Assembly (NCBI RefSeq): GCF_000243115.2 | Contig: NZ_CP007035.1 | Coordinates: 1,240,001 to 1,304,000 of the forward strand | Direction: 5' to 3' | Length of the DNA stretch: 64,000 nt | Origin: Niabella soli DSM 19437 | GTDB lineage: Bacteria > Bacteroidota > Bacteroidia > Chitinophagales > Chitinophagaceae | Shown here: positions 36,217 to 45,200 of the stretch, one piece after another | Position numbering within the stretch: the first letter of the stretch is position 1 | How the letters are laid out: every line of letters starts with the position of its first letter | The notes under the pieces: generated by a model | Told to the model about the DNA's origin: nothing | The model's input: only the letters and a program-made list of their open reading frames with translations | Database searches by the model: none | Program-made: the position numbers and the translations under genes

Positions 36217-36263
36217 TCATGGGGGCGCAAAGCGCGGTTGTCAAACTTTAAAATTAATATAGT

Positions 36264-36638
36264 ATGAATACACCAAATGAAAAAAACAAGGGCGGCAGGC
36301 CAAGGAAAGAAGTAAAACGTAGCTATCGGCTACGTGTAGCTTGCAGCGCATTAGAGCTGCAAATCATTGAAGCAAAAGCCAGACAGGTACGGCTTACTGT
36401 TTCCGAGTTTTTACGTGAAGCCGCTTTCAATAGTCATATTGATACCAGGCAGAAAACGTTGCCCAAAGAAGTTTTAGATTTCGCCGCCCAACTTAGCCAC
36501 CTTGCGGCTAATATAAATTCACTGGCGTATAAAAATAATGCGGCGCAGGCTTTTAATGCCTTTGAGCGCACAGAATTAAGGCAACTGGCAGCACAGGTAA
36601 AAGAGCTGACTCTGGATATTAAAAACAATTTAAGATGA
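36264..36638 (+). CDS. mobC: Plasmid-type mobilisation relaxosome protein MobC
   Basis: 124 residues. The basic N-terminus NKGGRPRKEVKRSYRLRV, followed by a ribbon-helix-helix-like stretch (LELQIIEAKARQVRLTVSEFLREAA) and long C-terminal helices (LAANINSLAYKNN), is the MobC pattern. MobC binds oriT and assists the relaxase. Its stop overlaps the relaxase start (ATGA at 36635), a strong sign of translational coupling. Confidence 0.9.
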   Translation: MNTPNEKNKGGRPRKEVKRSYRLRVACSALELQIIEAKARQVRLTVSEFLREAAFNSHIDTRQKTLPKEVLDFAAQLSHLAANINSLAYKNNAAQAFNAFERTELRQLAAQVKELTLDIKNNLR

Positions 36639-37444
36639 TTGGTAAGGCGATTACAGGAAAGGGATTTGCCGGGTGTATCAAATACTGCCTGGAAGATAAA
36701 AAAATGGAGGTGAATAGGGATCAAACCATCGTGCATAACAGAGCGGAAGTTTTACTCTTTAATAAATGTTTCGGGAATAAAAAGGAACTGGTGCGGGACT
36801 TTAATGAAGTGAGAAAGCTCAACCCCAAACAATCCAAACCGGTGTTTCATTTTACACTGAGCTTTGCTCCTGGCGAGAAATTGACCAGGGCGCAGCTGAT
36901 CTATATTGTCCAGGATTGTGCAAAAGAATTCGGGTTTATTGAGAATCAATTTCTGGCAGTAGAACATAAGGATACGCAGCATCAGCATATTCATATAGTA
37001 GCTAACCGTATTGGCTTTGCTGGCAAAACAAATGTATCGGATAGTAATAGTTATAAACGTATGGCGGAGTTCTGCCGAAAAATGGAACGCAAATATCAAT
37101 TGCAGCAAGTGCTAAGCCCCAGGCGCTTTTTAGCAAAGCAGCAACAACTACTCCCGAGGAATGACCAGCGAAAGGAACAACTTAAATTACAGTTGAAGCA
37201 AGCATTACGATCCTCAAAAACGATAGAACGTTTTCAGCAAAAAGCAAAGGAATTACGTATTGAAATTATTAAAGGACGCGGTATTGCTTTTATGGATGAA
37301 AAAGGCATTAAAATTAAGGGGAGTGACATTGGCCTTTCGTTACAAACTATCGAAAAACAAATAGAAAGCAATAACCGGCAAGCCTTGCAAAAGCAAACAG
37401 CATTTATCCAAACCAAACAACGAGAAAATACCCTGGGGTTATAA
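36635..37444 (+). CDS. Relaxase/mobilisation nuclease (MOBP-like)
   Basis: 269 residues. The HUH-type metal motif is HKDTQHQHIHIVANR with H116, H118 and H120. The candidate nicking Tyr is in KYCLEDK (Y17). The start MIGKAITGKGFAGCIKYCLE is typical of Bacteroidota MobB-type relaxases. It nicks one strand at oriT and leads it into a recipient through a helper conjugation system. The protein lacks a helicase or primase extension, fitting a mobilizable rather than self-transmissible element. Confidence 0.92.
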   Translation: MIGKAITGKGFAGCIKYCLEDKKMEVNRDQTIVHNRAEVLLFNKCFGNKKELVRDFNEVRKLNPKQSKPVFHFTLSFAPGEKLTRAQLIYIVQDCAKEFGFIENQFLAVEHKDTQHQHIHIVANRIGFAGKTNVSDSNSYKRMAEFCRKMERKYQLQQVLSPRRFLAKQQQLLPRNDQRKEQLKLQLKQALRSSKTIERFQQKAKELRIEIIKGRGIAFMDEKGIKIKGSDIGLSLQTIEKQIESNNRQALQKQTAFIQTKQRENTLGL

Positions 37445-37516
37445 AACTAAAGAATGCAGAAGCCAGGGAAATACAGAAATCTGTGGCGTGCTATAGCAGT
37501 TACATTATGATAGCCT

Positions 37517-37550
37517 GCGGAGAATAACACTATTATTCTCCGCGTTTTTT
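37517..37550 (+). terminator. Perfect 11-base-pair hairpin after the relaxase gene
   Basis: GCGGAGAATAA (37517-37527) pairs with TTATTCTCCGC (37533-37543) around CACTA, followed by G and seven T (37545-37551). It can act as terminator, but the arm sequence recurs before the Fic gene (37571), so it may also be an operator. Confidence 0.7.
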
Positions 37551-37569
37551 TGCGTATAAAAATTGATCA

Positions 37570-37599
37570 TGCGGAGAATATTCGATATATTCGTTGCAT
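37570..37599 (+). promoter_or_regulatory. Candidate autoregulatory operator before the Fic gene
   Basis: GCGGAGAATA at 37571-37580 repeats the arm of the upstream hairpin and runs into ATTCGATATATTCG, which carries a tandem ATATTCG-type unit. It lies 13-42 bases before the ATG at 37612. The C-terminal winged helix of the Fic protein could bind it; this is inference from position and repetition. Confidence 0.4.
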
Positions 37600-37611
37600 A
37601 AAACGCGTAGA

Positions 37612-38721
37612 ATGTACATCTATCAATTAGCCCAATGGCCTCATTTTCAATGTAATACGGAAGAAATAGCTTCCTTACTGGCAGGCGTACGCCATCAGCA
37701 GGGCCGGCTATTGGGACGGATGGAAAACCTGGGGTTTAGCCTGCGGGAGGAAGCTACCCTGCAAACCCTTACATTAGATGTGCTCAAATCCAGTGAAATA
37801 GAGGGTGAGGTATTGGATGCCGAACAGGTGCGCTCTTCTGTAGCCCGGCGTTTGGGAATGGATATAGCCGGTTTAGTTCCTGCCGATCGTAATGTGGAGG
37901 GCGTTGTGGAAATGATGCTGGATGCTACCCAGCAATACCAGGACTCACTTACTGAAGACCGGCTTTTTGGCTGGCATGCCTCTTTGTTCCCGGCGGGGCG
38001 CAGCGGTATGCACCGGATCGTAACCGGCAAATGGCGGGATAACCTGCCTGATGATCCCATGCAGGTTGTATCCGGCCCTATGGGGCGGGAAACGGTGCAT
38101 TTCCAGGCACCGGATGCAGACCAGGTTCCCGCAGCAATGAAAGCATTCCTGGATTGGTTTAATGCTCCGGACAAAACAGACCCGGTATTAAGGGCAGCTA
38201 TTGCCCATTTATGGTTTGTGACGATACATCCGTTTGATGATGGTAATGGTCGTATTGCCCGGGCAATAACAGATATGCAGCTGGCTCGTGCAGATGAAAG
38301 CCGCCAGCGGTTTTACAGCATGTCTACCCAAATCCGGGCAGAGCGCAAAGCCTATTATGATATACTGGAGGCAACCCAGAAAGGCCGGATGGATATAACT
38401 CCATGGATCCATTGGTTCCTGGGCTGTTTGGAACGATCCATAGATGCAGCAGGCACCACATTAGCCGGGGTAATAAGGAAGGCAACCTTTTGGAAACAGC
38501 CGGCTACGCATACTTTAAACGACCGGCAAAAGCTGATGCTGAATAAATTGCTGGATGGGTTTACTGGTAAACTCACCTCCTCCAAATGGGCAAAAATTGC
38601 CAAAACCTCACAAGACACTGCTATACGGGATATCCAGGACCTGATAAACCGGCAACTGTTGGTGAAAGAGCCAGCAGGCGGCAGAAGCACCAGTTACCTG
38701 TTAAATGATGCTTTGTTTTAG
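37612..38721 (+). CDS. Class II Fic family protein (AMP-transferase-like) with DUF4172-type N-terminus
   Basis: 369 residues from ATG 37612 (TTG 37594 would add six). The N-terminal part MYIYQLAQWPHF is the DUF4172 start. The inhibitory motif S60-xxx-E64-G65 (SSEIEG) marks a class II Fic protein, in which Glu blocks ATP. The complete catalytic motif HPFDDGNGRIAR is at 206-217. The C-terminal 60 residues look like a winged helix (AKIAKTSQDTAIRDIQDL). It should transfer AMP or a related group to a protein target. The target is unknown, and no separate antitoxin is needed. Confidence 0.92.
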   Translation: MYIYQLAQWPHFQCNTEEIASLLAGVRHQQGRLLGRMENLGFSLREEATLQTLTLDVLKSSEIEGEVLDAEQVRSSVARRLGMDIAGLVPADRNVEGVVEMMLDATQQYQDSLTEDRLFGWHASLFPAGRSGMHRIVTGKWRDNLPDDPMQVVSGPMGRETVHFQAPDADQVPAAMKAFLDWFNAPDKTDPVLRAAIAHLWFVTIHPFDDGNGRIARAITDMQLARADESRQRFYSMSTQIRAERKAYYDILEATQKGRMDITPWIHWFLGCLERSIDAAGTTLAGVIRKATFWKQPATHTLNDRQKLMLNKLLDGFTGKLTSSKWAKIAKTSQDTAIRDIQDLINRQLLVKEPAGGRSTSYLLNDALF

Positions 38722-38860
38722 CAGAATCGTTTTCTGTTCAAGCAGTGGAATCACAGGTTTTAACGACCTGTGTATAACTTGTTTTGACCGCTTTCAATAA
38801 AACTAAGTATATTGGTAGGAAGAGATTTGCGTTAGAGAAGTTGACATAAATATCAAGGAA

Positions 38861-39550
38861 TTGAAATTACCATACCGAAGATCTTTTTATAGAGAAGGTT
38901 ACCAACTTGCACTTGAAAATGCAAAAGCCATTTCAAAAATTGCTGAATTGTCTGCAAAAAATGGTGAATATGGAATCGCTTGCTCATTAAATATACTTTC
39001 AGCGGAAGAAGCAATAAAAGCAGTTGTAATTCTTCTAAAACACTCATTTCCTAAAATGGATTCAGAACAGTTTAGAGAAGTATTTACTAATCATAAGAGT
39101 AAACATCGGCTAATTATAGCTGTTAATATCATTTTTAAAATTTTTATAGATCAGATTCTTAATCTTTACGAAAAGGACAAGTGGCGATTTGATTTTATTG
39201 AGAGTTTGCCACAGGAAGAGAACGCAAAATTTAAGGCAAAATTCTCTTTACTTTATAGAGTAATTCTTTGGGCAAAAAAGAAAAAAGAGAATTCAGAAAA
39301 TTTCAAAAATGCCTTGGATTGGCTGCAACAAGCAAATTTGAAAAAAAATAAAGGCTTTTATGTTGATGTTAATAACAACAAATGGCATACCCCTAAACAT
39401 TTTACAAAGCAGGATTTTGATAACGAAACAAAATATACACAGACACTAATTTCAAATATCGAAACCTTTAATTCACTATTGTCACCATTTAACCTTTTAC
39501 GACATTTGGCAATTTTGAAAAATTTCAAACTCTTTAATTTAAAAATTTAA
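38861..39550 (+). CDS. AbiV family abortive-infection-like protein
   Basis: 229 residues. The AbiV hallmark is ALENAKAISKIAELSAKNGEYGIA..SLNILSAEEAIKAV at about residues 18-57, an all-helical domain related to HEPN-like folds. AbiV of Lactococcus blocks phage by interfering with phage translation. This protein is longer at its C-terminus than the minimal domain. TTG 38861 is the first usual start codon; the open frame continues upstream without a good start, so the N-terminus is uncertain. It is AT-rich compared with the Fic gene. Confidence 0.82.
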   Translation: MKLPYRRSFYREGYQLALENAKAISKIAELSAKNGEYGIACSLNILSAEEAIKAVVILLKHSFPKMDSEQFREVFTNHKSKHRLIIAVNIIFKIFIDQILNLYEKDKWRFDFIESLPQEENAKFKAKFSLLYRVILWAKKKKENSENFKNALDWLQQANLKKNKGFYVDVNNNKWHTPKHFTKQDFDNETKYTQTLISNIETFNSLLSPFNLLRHLAILKNFKLFNLKI

Positions 39551-39559
39551 TTATCAACT

Positions 39560-39799
39560 ATGGCAATGACAAGTTATTATGAACTGATTTGCGAATGTGG
39601 TCATGAGGGTAAAATAAAATTAAGCGAAAATGATACTCCATATAGTAGTAATATGTGGGAAAAATATTCGTTGGAAAATATAGAAGGCAATAGCTTTAGT
39701 ACGGATCGCTTGTCAGGTATAAAAGAAGCAATAGAAAATATGAAGCCAGTCTGCCCCGAATGTAAAACTCATCTTACGATTGAAAACCTAAAGCAGTAG
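39560..39799 (+). CDS. Small zinc-ribbon-like protein of the AbiV cassette
   Basis: 79 residues. Two cysteine pairs, CECG near residue 11 and CPEC near residue 67, are spaced as in a small zinc ribbon. It starts 10 bases after abiV and ends 22 bases before the next gene, so the three genes look like one unit. The family is not recognised. It may modulate AbiV or sense nucleic acid, which is speculation. Confidence 0.6.
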   Translation: MAMTSYYELICECGHEGKIKLSENDTPYSSNMWEKYSLENIEGNSFSTDRLSGIKEAIENMKPVCPECKTHLTIENLKQ

Positions 39800-39821
39800 A
39801 TAATTTTAATATAAGTTACTT

Positions 39822-40220
39822 ATGGATTATGGATTCTCTGGAAAGACTTTTCCTTTAAATAAGAAAACACCGCAGCACCATGCTGATATAAATGAAGATG
39901 ATCTTCTTTTTGAATGTACGTTGTTAGCTGGGCACATTCTGGGAGTTGAATGTTGTGACACAGTAACAACCGGAGATAGGGAACTTGGTGTTGATGTTAC
40001 CTATTTTCAAATTACGCCCGATCCTTATAAGGCGAAATCCGTGGAAGAGAAAAAGAACTATGAAGCGTTTAATAATTATTTCTACGCTAATTATGGTATA
40101 CACAAGGATCGCTGTTATTTTTATACAGAATATGAAGCTTTCTATAGTATAGTTAAGGCATGGAAAATTTGGAAATATATTTTGTCAGAAGACGAAAAGG
40201 AGGAATTCTTTAGATATTAA
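39822..40220 (+). CDS. Unknown protein, third gene of the AbiV cassette
   Basis: 132 residues, soluble, acidic, not recognised. Features visible: FECTLLAGHILGVECCDTVTTGDRELGVDV early on and an aromatic-rich C-terminus (YFYTEYEAFYSIVKAWKIW). The shared AT-rich composition and short spacing tie it to the preceding two genes. A perfect bidirectional terminator follows at 40284. Confidence 0.55.
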   Translation: MDYGFSGKTFPLNKKTPQHHADINEDDLLFECTLLAGHILGVECCDTVTTGDRELGVDVTYFQITPDPYKAKSVEEKKNYEAFNNYFYANYGIHKDRCYFYTEYEAFYSIVKAWKIWKYILSEDEKEEFFRY

Positions 40221-40283
40221 TAACAATTTGAAGAATACTTAAAATGAAAACTGATAGTATTGGATAAACAACCCTCCTAAAGC

Positions 40284-40313
40284 AAAAGCCATCTTAATAT
40301 TAAGATGGCTTTT
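40284..40313. terminator. Perfect bidirectional terminator between convergent cassettes
   Basis: AAAAGCCATCTTAA (40284-40297) and TTAAGATGGCTTTT (40300-40313) form a 14-base-pair stem with a two-base centre. It separates the AbiV cassette from the minus-strand nucleotidyltransferase pair. Confidence 0.85.
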
Positions 40314-40319
40314 GAATTA

Positions 40320-40820
40320 TTAATTTTTATTCTTTAAATTTTTAAGCTGCTGAACGTCATCCAGATCCTTTTTTCGCCCCAGGGCCTGTTTATCCAGTAT
40401 AAGATCCGGGTAGCCTATTACATTAATTGAGATGCCTTCAATTTCAATGGTATCTTTTCTTTTATATGCATCAATAAACTTTACCGGTGCCTTAATTTGT
40501 GGGATAAGATCCAAAGAAAACTCATCAAATTTTAGTTTGAAAAAAGAAGAATGTGGGTTGGGGCTTTTTTCGTTTTTATATTCAGAAACATCATAGTCCA
40601 ACTCCTCTATAACCCCGATCAGCTTAAAGTAATTTTCATAAGTAGGATTAAACCAAACGTCTATATCCGGTTTATCAGTTAATTCTCCTGAATCATTTAT
40701 TGAAAGGCGGAAATACCCGTTTAACGCCACCGCAGTTCCGCCCACCAACAAATACAGCACCTGGTACTTTTGGAGCAATTTACAAACGGTTAATAAACTA
40801 TCGGAAGTATTATTTGCCAT
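40320..40820 (-). CDS. Nucleotidyltransferase-fold protein (MNT/DUF6036-like)
   Basis: 166 residues. The fold motif LLVGGTAVALNGYFR (GG at 27-28) and the acidic pair PDIDVWF (D52, D54) are present, then SLDLIPQI with the third acidic residue. This is the minimal polymerase-beta-like nucleotidyltransferase found in toxin-antitoxin and AbiE-like pairs. Its start overlaps the stop of the 59-residue gene at 40810, so the two are translationally coupled. Confidence 0.8.
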   Translation of the reverse strand: MANNTSDSLLTVCKLLQKYQVLYLLVGGTAVALNGYFRLSINDSGELTDKPDIDVWFNPTYENYFKLIGVIEELDYDVSEYKNEKSPNPHSSFFKLKFDEFSLDLIPQIKAPVKFIDAYKRKDTIEIEGISINVIGYPDLILDKQALGRKKDLDDVQQLKNLKNKN

Positions 40821-40989
40821 TTAAAGTAGCGGCTTTGGACGCCATGCTTTTACCTGTTTTGGCTATATAGATCTTATTTACAAGCATCTCAAAGCTGGCA
40901 TGCTTTTTCAAACTCGCTTTGGTATCCGAAGCGGCTTTTTCAGCAGCTTTTAGCTGTTCAAAAGTCGTGTATTTTTCAACTGTCTTCAT
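40810..40989 (-). CDS. 59-residue protein overlapping the nucleotidyltransferase gene
   Basis: Starts at ATG 40989 and ends at TAA 40810, overlapping the next start by 11 bases. It is helical, Lys/Ala-rich and basic (EQLKAAEKAASDTKASLKKH) and ends in MASKAATLNGK. The position upstream of a nucleotidyltransferase, the size and the overlap are those of a toxin-antitoxin or Abi partner. The family is not recognised. It is not a HEPN protein by size. Confidence 0.6.
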   Translation of the reverse strand: MKTVEKYTTFEQLKAAEKAASDTKASLKKHASFEMLVNKIYIAKTGKSMASKAATLNGK

Positions 40990-41293
40990 CTTTGTAAAAG
41001 AAAATCTATATGATACAAAGTTAATAAAAATACCAGATGAAACTGATATTCAAAATTTTATCTAAATCCTTTATAGCCAGTACTTAGCATAAAAACTTGT
41101 ATTCTTTCAGGCCATAGCATCCAATAATATACTTATAGTATAAACTTTTACGGGATCTGTCCCCTCGATAGTTTTTGATTTCTTCTTTTTAAAATTTATC
41201 TACGCACAATGGTAGCCTAAATACTACCCCTCGTTTTTTGTCCTTTTTGAAACGTTGGCTTCAAATTATCATTGCAGCAAAATATTTTTACTT

Positions 41294-41650
41294 ATGACAC
41301 AAAAACAGTATTCAGCAAAGGTGAACTACGAAAATCTTATCCGTATGAGCCTGGTGCAGCCTGATTCAGTAAATAATTTCAAGGCAATCAATGCGTATTA
41401 CCATTATTGGAATATTATTAATGGTACAGCATTGATTGATAAGAACTCCGCCCAAAAGCAGTTTTTGTATTTAAAAAAGTGCCTTTTCAAGACTGTTTCA
41501 CGTATCCTAAAGATGCGAAGCTCAAAAGATGTCAGAATAGAGCTGCAAATGTTGAATGAAGATTTAGCCGGGGTAGCTTCTCTCGGGCAAATAGACGGCA
41601 TTGTCAGCGCTGCCTTGGATTTGATCGCAAACAACAGACAAAATCAATAA
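41294..41650 (+). CDS. Unknown small helical protein
   Basis: 118 residues from ATG 41294 (a longer in-frame start at 41255 adds 13 unlikely residues). Basic and helical with NFKAINAYYHYWNIINGTALID and KQFLYLKKCLFKTVSRILKM. No membrane segment. The family is not recognised. The preceding gap 40990-41293 has no gene and likely holds the divergent promoters. Confidence 0.5.
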   Translation: MTQKQYSAKVNYENLIRMSLVQPDSVNNFKAINAYYHYWNIINGTALIDKNSAQKQFLYLKKCLFKTVSRILKMRSSKDVRIELQMLNEDLAGVASLGQIDGIVSAALDLIANNRQNQ

Positions 41651-41897
41651 TCGCCAATTAGAGCTCTTTGTTTCGGTAAAATCACTGTTTGGGGAAATTG
41701 ATGCGGACAATTCTGCCAGAAATAAATTTTCGGCCTACTCCTGGAGCAGGTTTCAGCGGGCGAAATGGCCTTCGTGTCCGCCCGCTTCTGAAAAAGCTGA
41801 AATAGCTTTACACACAAATCCACAAAGGAGAACCATCCTGGTGCAAAAAATGACCATTACGGATGGGGATTTAGAAAAAAGGTTAGATTTTAAATAA
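41643..41897 (+). CDS. Possible overlapping ORF without a normal start codon
   Basis: An open frame of about 84 codons runs from ATC 41643, overlapping the end of the previous gene, to TAA 41895-41897. It reads QLELFVSVKSLFGEID and SAYSWSRFQRAKWPS. No ATG, GTG or TTG is near the start, so it would need a rare start or a frameshift from 41294-41650. It may equally be a decayed gene end. Confidence 0.25.
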   Translation: MNNRQLELFVSVKSLFGEIDADNSARNKFSAYSWSRFQRAKWPSCPPASEKAEIALHTNPQRRTILVQKMTITDGDLEKRLDFK

Positions 41898-41917
41898 CTC
41901 GGTTAAACATACTGGCT

Positions 41918-42136
41918 ATGCTCCAAAAAAGAAAGCTAAAAATAAAATTCCTGGGGATGGAGTTTGAAAGCACCTACTCAGAAAGGACGACAATATTGAT
42001 CCTGGCAATGGTATTGAGCTTTTTTCTGGCGCTGGCAATTGTATTACGTAATTCTAATACACAAACAATTGATACTCTTAAAAGTGACAAATTACATCCC
42101 TTGAAGATTACTGAGCGGATGCATCATGAAACATAA
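41918..42136 (+). CDS. Small single-TM protein
   Basis: 72 residues with a basic N-terminus (LQKRKLKIKFLGMEFES) and one membrane helix (about 25-45, ILILAMVLSFFLALAIVL). The family is not recognised. It stands alone between the small helical gene and the large SEC-C gene. Small anchored proteins of this type are frequent in Bacteroidota islands. Confidence 0.5.
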   Translation: MLQKRKLKIKFLGMEFESTYSERTTILILAMVLSFFLALAIVLRNSNTQTIDTLKSDKLHPLKITERMHHET

Positions 42137-42270
42137 AATGATATGCCAACTTGTTTTTCTAATCCAACAAAACTAAGTATTTTAGCAAAATGGTCTTGTA
42201 CACATAGGAGTAATAATGATTTGCTCCATTATAAAAAATAAAAACTGGAAGACTAAAACTTACTGTTATT

Positions 42271-45200
42271 ATGAAAATAGGTAGAAATGCTCCTTGTCCC
42301 TGTGGAAGTGGTAAAAAGTATAAAAGGTGCTGTTTAGATAAAAATGCGGAATTAGCTCAAATTCCTATACCAAATTATGAGTTTCCTAACCTCCAAAAAT
42401 CAGGTGCCACATATACATTTATCAAAAGATATGATAAAATTGAGCTATTAAAACTATTTTCAATTCTTCAACTATATCCTCAAAATCAAGGAAAGTATAT
42501 TCGAATAGAGTATGCTATAAGCAATATTTTAAAAACAGGAATAACTACAACTATCCAGTCAGACCTAGGAACAGTTAAGGAGGAGATTATTTCAAAATGT
42601 AAAAAACATTATTTAGAAGATCCGCCGGAAGATTTCTTTACGGGTAATATAATATTCTATAATGGAAACAATACGGTATTTAATGGGATTGCTGTTAATG
42701 GAGTTGAAATTGTTCAAACATTATTAGATGCATCTAATAATGAACATTTATTTTCAAGTCAATTCCGGAGAGAACTTTCTTCAGGAGTCATGTTTCTATT
42801 ACATATTTTAAATTCAGTCGCAGATAAACTGGAATTGACATATAATGTTTATGAAGAGATTGTGTCAGATGATCTTTACTTTCCAGATGTGGAACAACTT
42901 AATATCCACAAAGAATTTTTAAAATTCACAAAACAGGAGTTGGAGCTGATTTGTTTAAAGCTTAATATACCCTATTCCATTATTTCTGAATTTTCTTGTG
43001 AACTTCCACTTAAAGATTTAGAATTTGATTCTTTAGATAATCCTTTGTATCGAGCGCCATTCGTAATTATTGAAAATTTTTATTACTTAATTGTCCCATC
43101 TGCAGAGTTAATATGTTTAAACGAGTTTATAATCAGAACTGCACAAAAGCACAATTGCTATGAAAAACTTGTTACAGCATGTACAAGAAGAATAGAAATC
43201 GAAACTGCTCCAAGATTTGGAAGGATGCATTGGAAAAAAGTCCAACTTGATTTATCTGATGTTAAACATGTTTCCGGTTTTATAGCTTATAATGATTCCC
43301 TATATCAATTTGATGAAGATAAGTTTTGCCATGTTTTTTTATGTACACCAAAAGAGGACAAAGAACTCATAGCAGATTCGTCAATGGAACGTAACATAAA
43401 TGAAAGGTTCAACCAAGTTTCAAAAAAGATAAAGAGTGCTTATCCTCATTCCAAAGTTCTGCTGCTATTTATGTTAAATAAATGCAGAGTTTTATCTCAA
43501 ATTAGTTTGGGATTTAAAAAGATGCCGAATGATACTGTGTTTTTATCTCTTTCGAGTCAAGAGCTTAAAATAATTTCATCAAATTACAAATTGGAAAGAC
43601 TTAGCTTATGGAAATATGCCAAATATTATGACAGTGCTATGGATAAAATACACTTTTCACCCTATAATAGCCATATAGCAAAATATTATTGGTTTGAAAG
43701 AAATGGAGAATCTTTTTTAGACCCAGATAAAGAGCCATATAATTTTATTGTACTAGATTTAGATATTGAAGGGAACCAAACAAGAGAAGCATTAACCAAG
43801 ATTGATAAACGTGGGATTAAATATTATTTGGAAGAAGGGAAAATGCTAACTGCCCCTTGCGTAAGAGCAGAGCAACATTATCCTGTCTATATTTCCGAAG
43901 AATATCAACAAGGAAAAATAAAAAAATGCCTTTTAAAATATAAATGTCCAATTTGGGTTATAAGTAGCAGATTAATCGATCCTCTTTCAGATGTTTATGT
44001 TAATGGTATTTTGTATTGGCTAAATGACATGTATCCAATTCTGTTTAAGTTTGTTAACAGCTTAGGAGCTGCTCCTATAACAATACTTATAGATCTTGAA
44101 GAAAAATTTTATGGCAAAAGAGATCTTGATGAATTGGGAGATGAATTGCCTGTATTTCAATCCAATGTTATTGCGGAAGACAGGGTAATGTATCTTTTTA
44201 TACCCTATCAGATACTTAAGTTTATAGTTTCTCCTGATAATTCCGGCGAAAGAATGATTATCTCGTATTTATTAGATTTAATGGGCCAACTCATTGAGAA
44301 ACTTAACTTGGGAACTAAACTGACGCTAACAGAAAAAGAAAACATACTAGAGAAAGGCATTCCTCTCGGAAACCGTAAAATGATTATTTCAGTTACAGGA
44401 GATCGTGATATAACTATTGCACAAACAGATCTTGTAGACGTAAGATATATTCCTTTGAGCGACTTGTCATTCGTTTTGGAAAATCAACTGAATTGGCTTA
44501 AGTCTTCAAAAAAAATACCCACAACCATAAAAACGTCCGAAGAAAAATGTAAGCTTTTTAACGATTTGGTCGGACTGCATTTCAACATAATTATTAACGA
44601 ACTAAAAAAATATAATGGAGAAAAGTTGTTGATGTTTTTGATGAAAAAACATGAAGCTATTATTCAAAGGCAATCCTTTGGAAAGATTAGTTATCCAATG
44701 AAAGTTTCGTGTCTTGACAAATTTTATGATGTTCAAAAGGAATATGCAGAAGAAAATTCAAAGAGTATTGAGGTGGCATTATCCCTTAGAGTGTTGATTG
44801 AATTTGCTGCTTGTATTTTGCCACAAGGATCTAAAGAGTGCAATGACGATGATATAGACGTATTACTAGCACATGCAATAGAATTAATTACCTATGGGGC
44901 ATATTCTGATTCCATTAAATTTGGAATATCAGATCCAGAAATGGGAAAGTTACCGTCTGGTCGACTAGGAATTAGTAGAGAATTTGAAAACGAAACGTTA
45001 CGGGGATTTAGGGATGATTATAATTCTCAAGAGCTTTATTCGTATTCTGATCGCTTTAGTGAATATTTTGATGTAAAAAGAAAGGCTACTAATTCACGTG
45101 TGACGGGCCCATCAATGGAGCGCATTAATAAAATATTTCAAGAGGAATGGGGAGTTGGTTTAACAACAATTGATACAATTTCATACGGTATTGCTACAAG

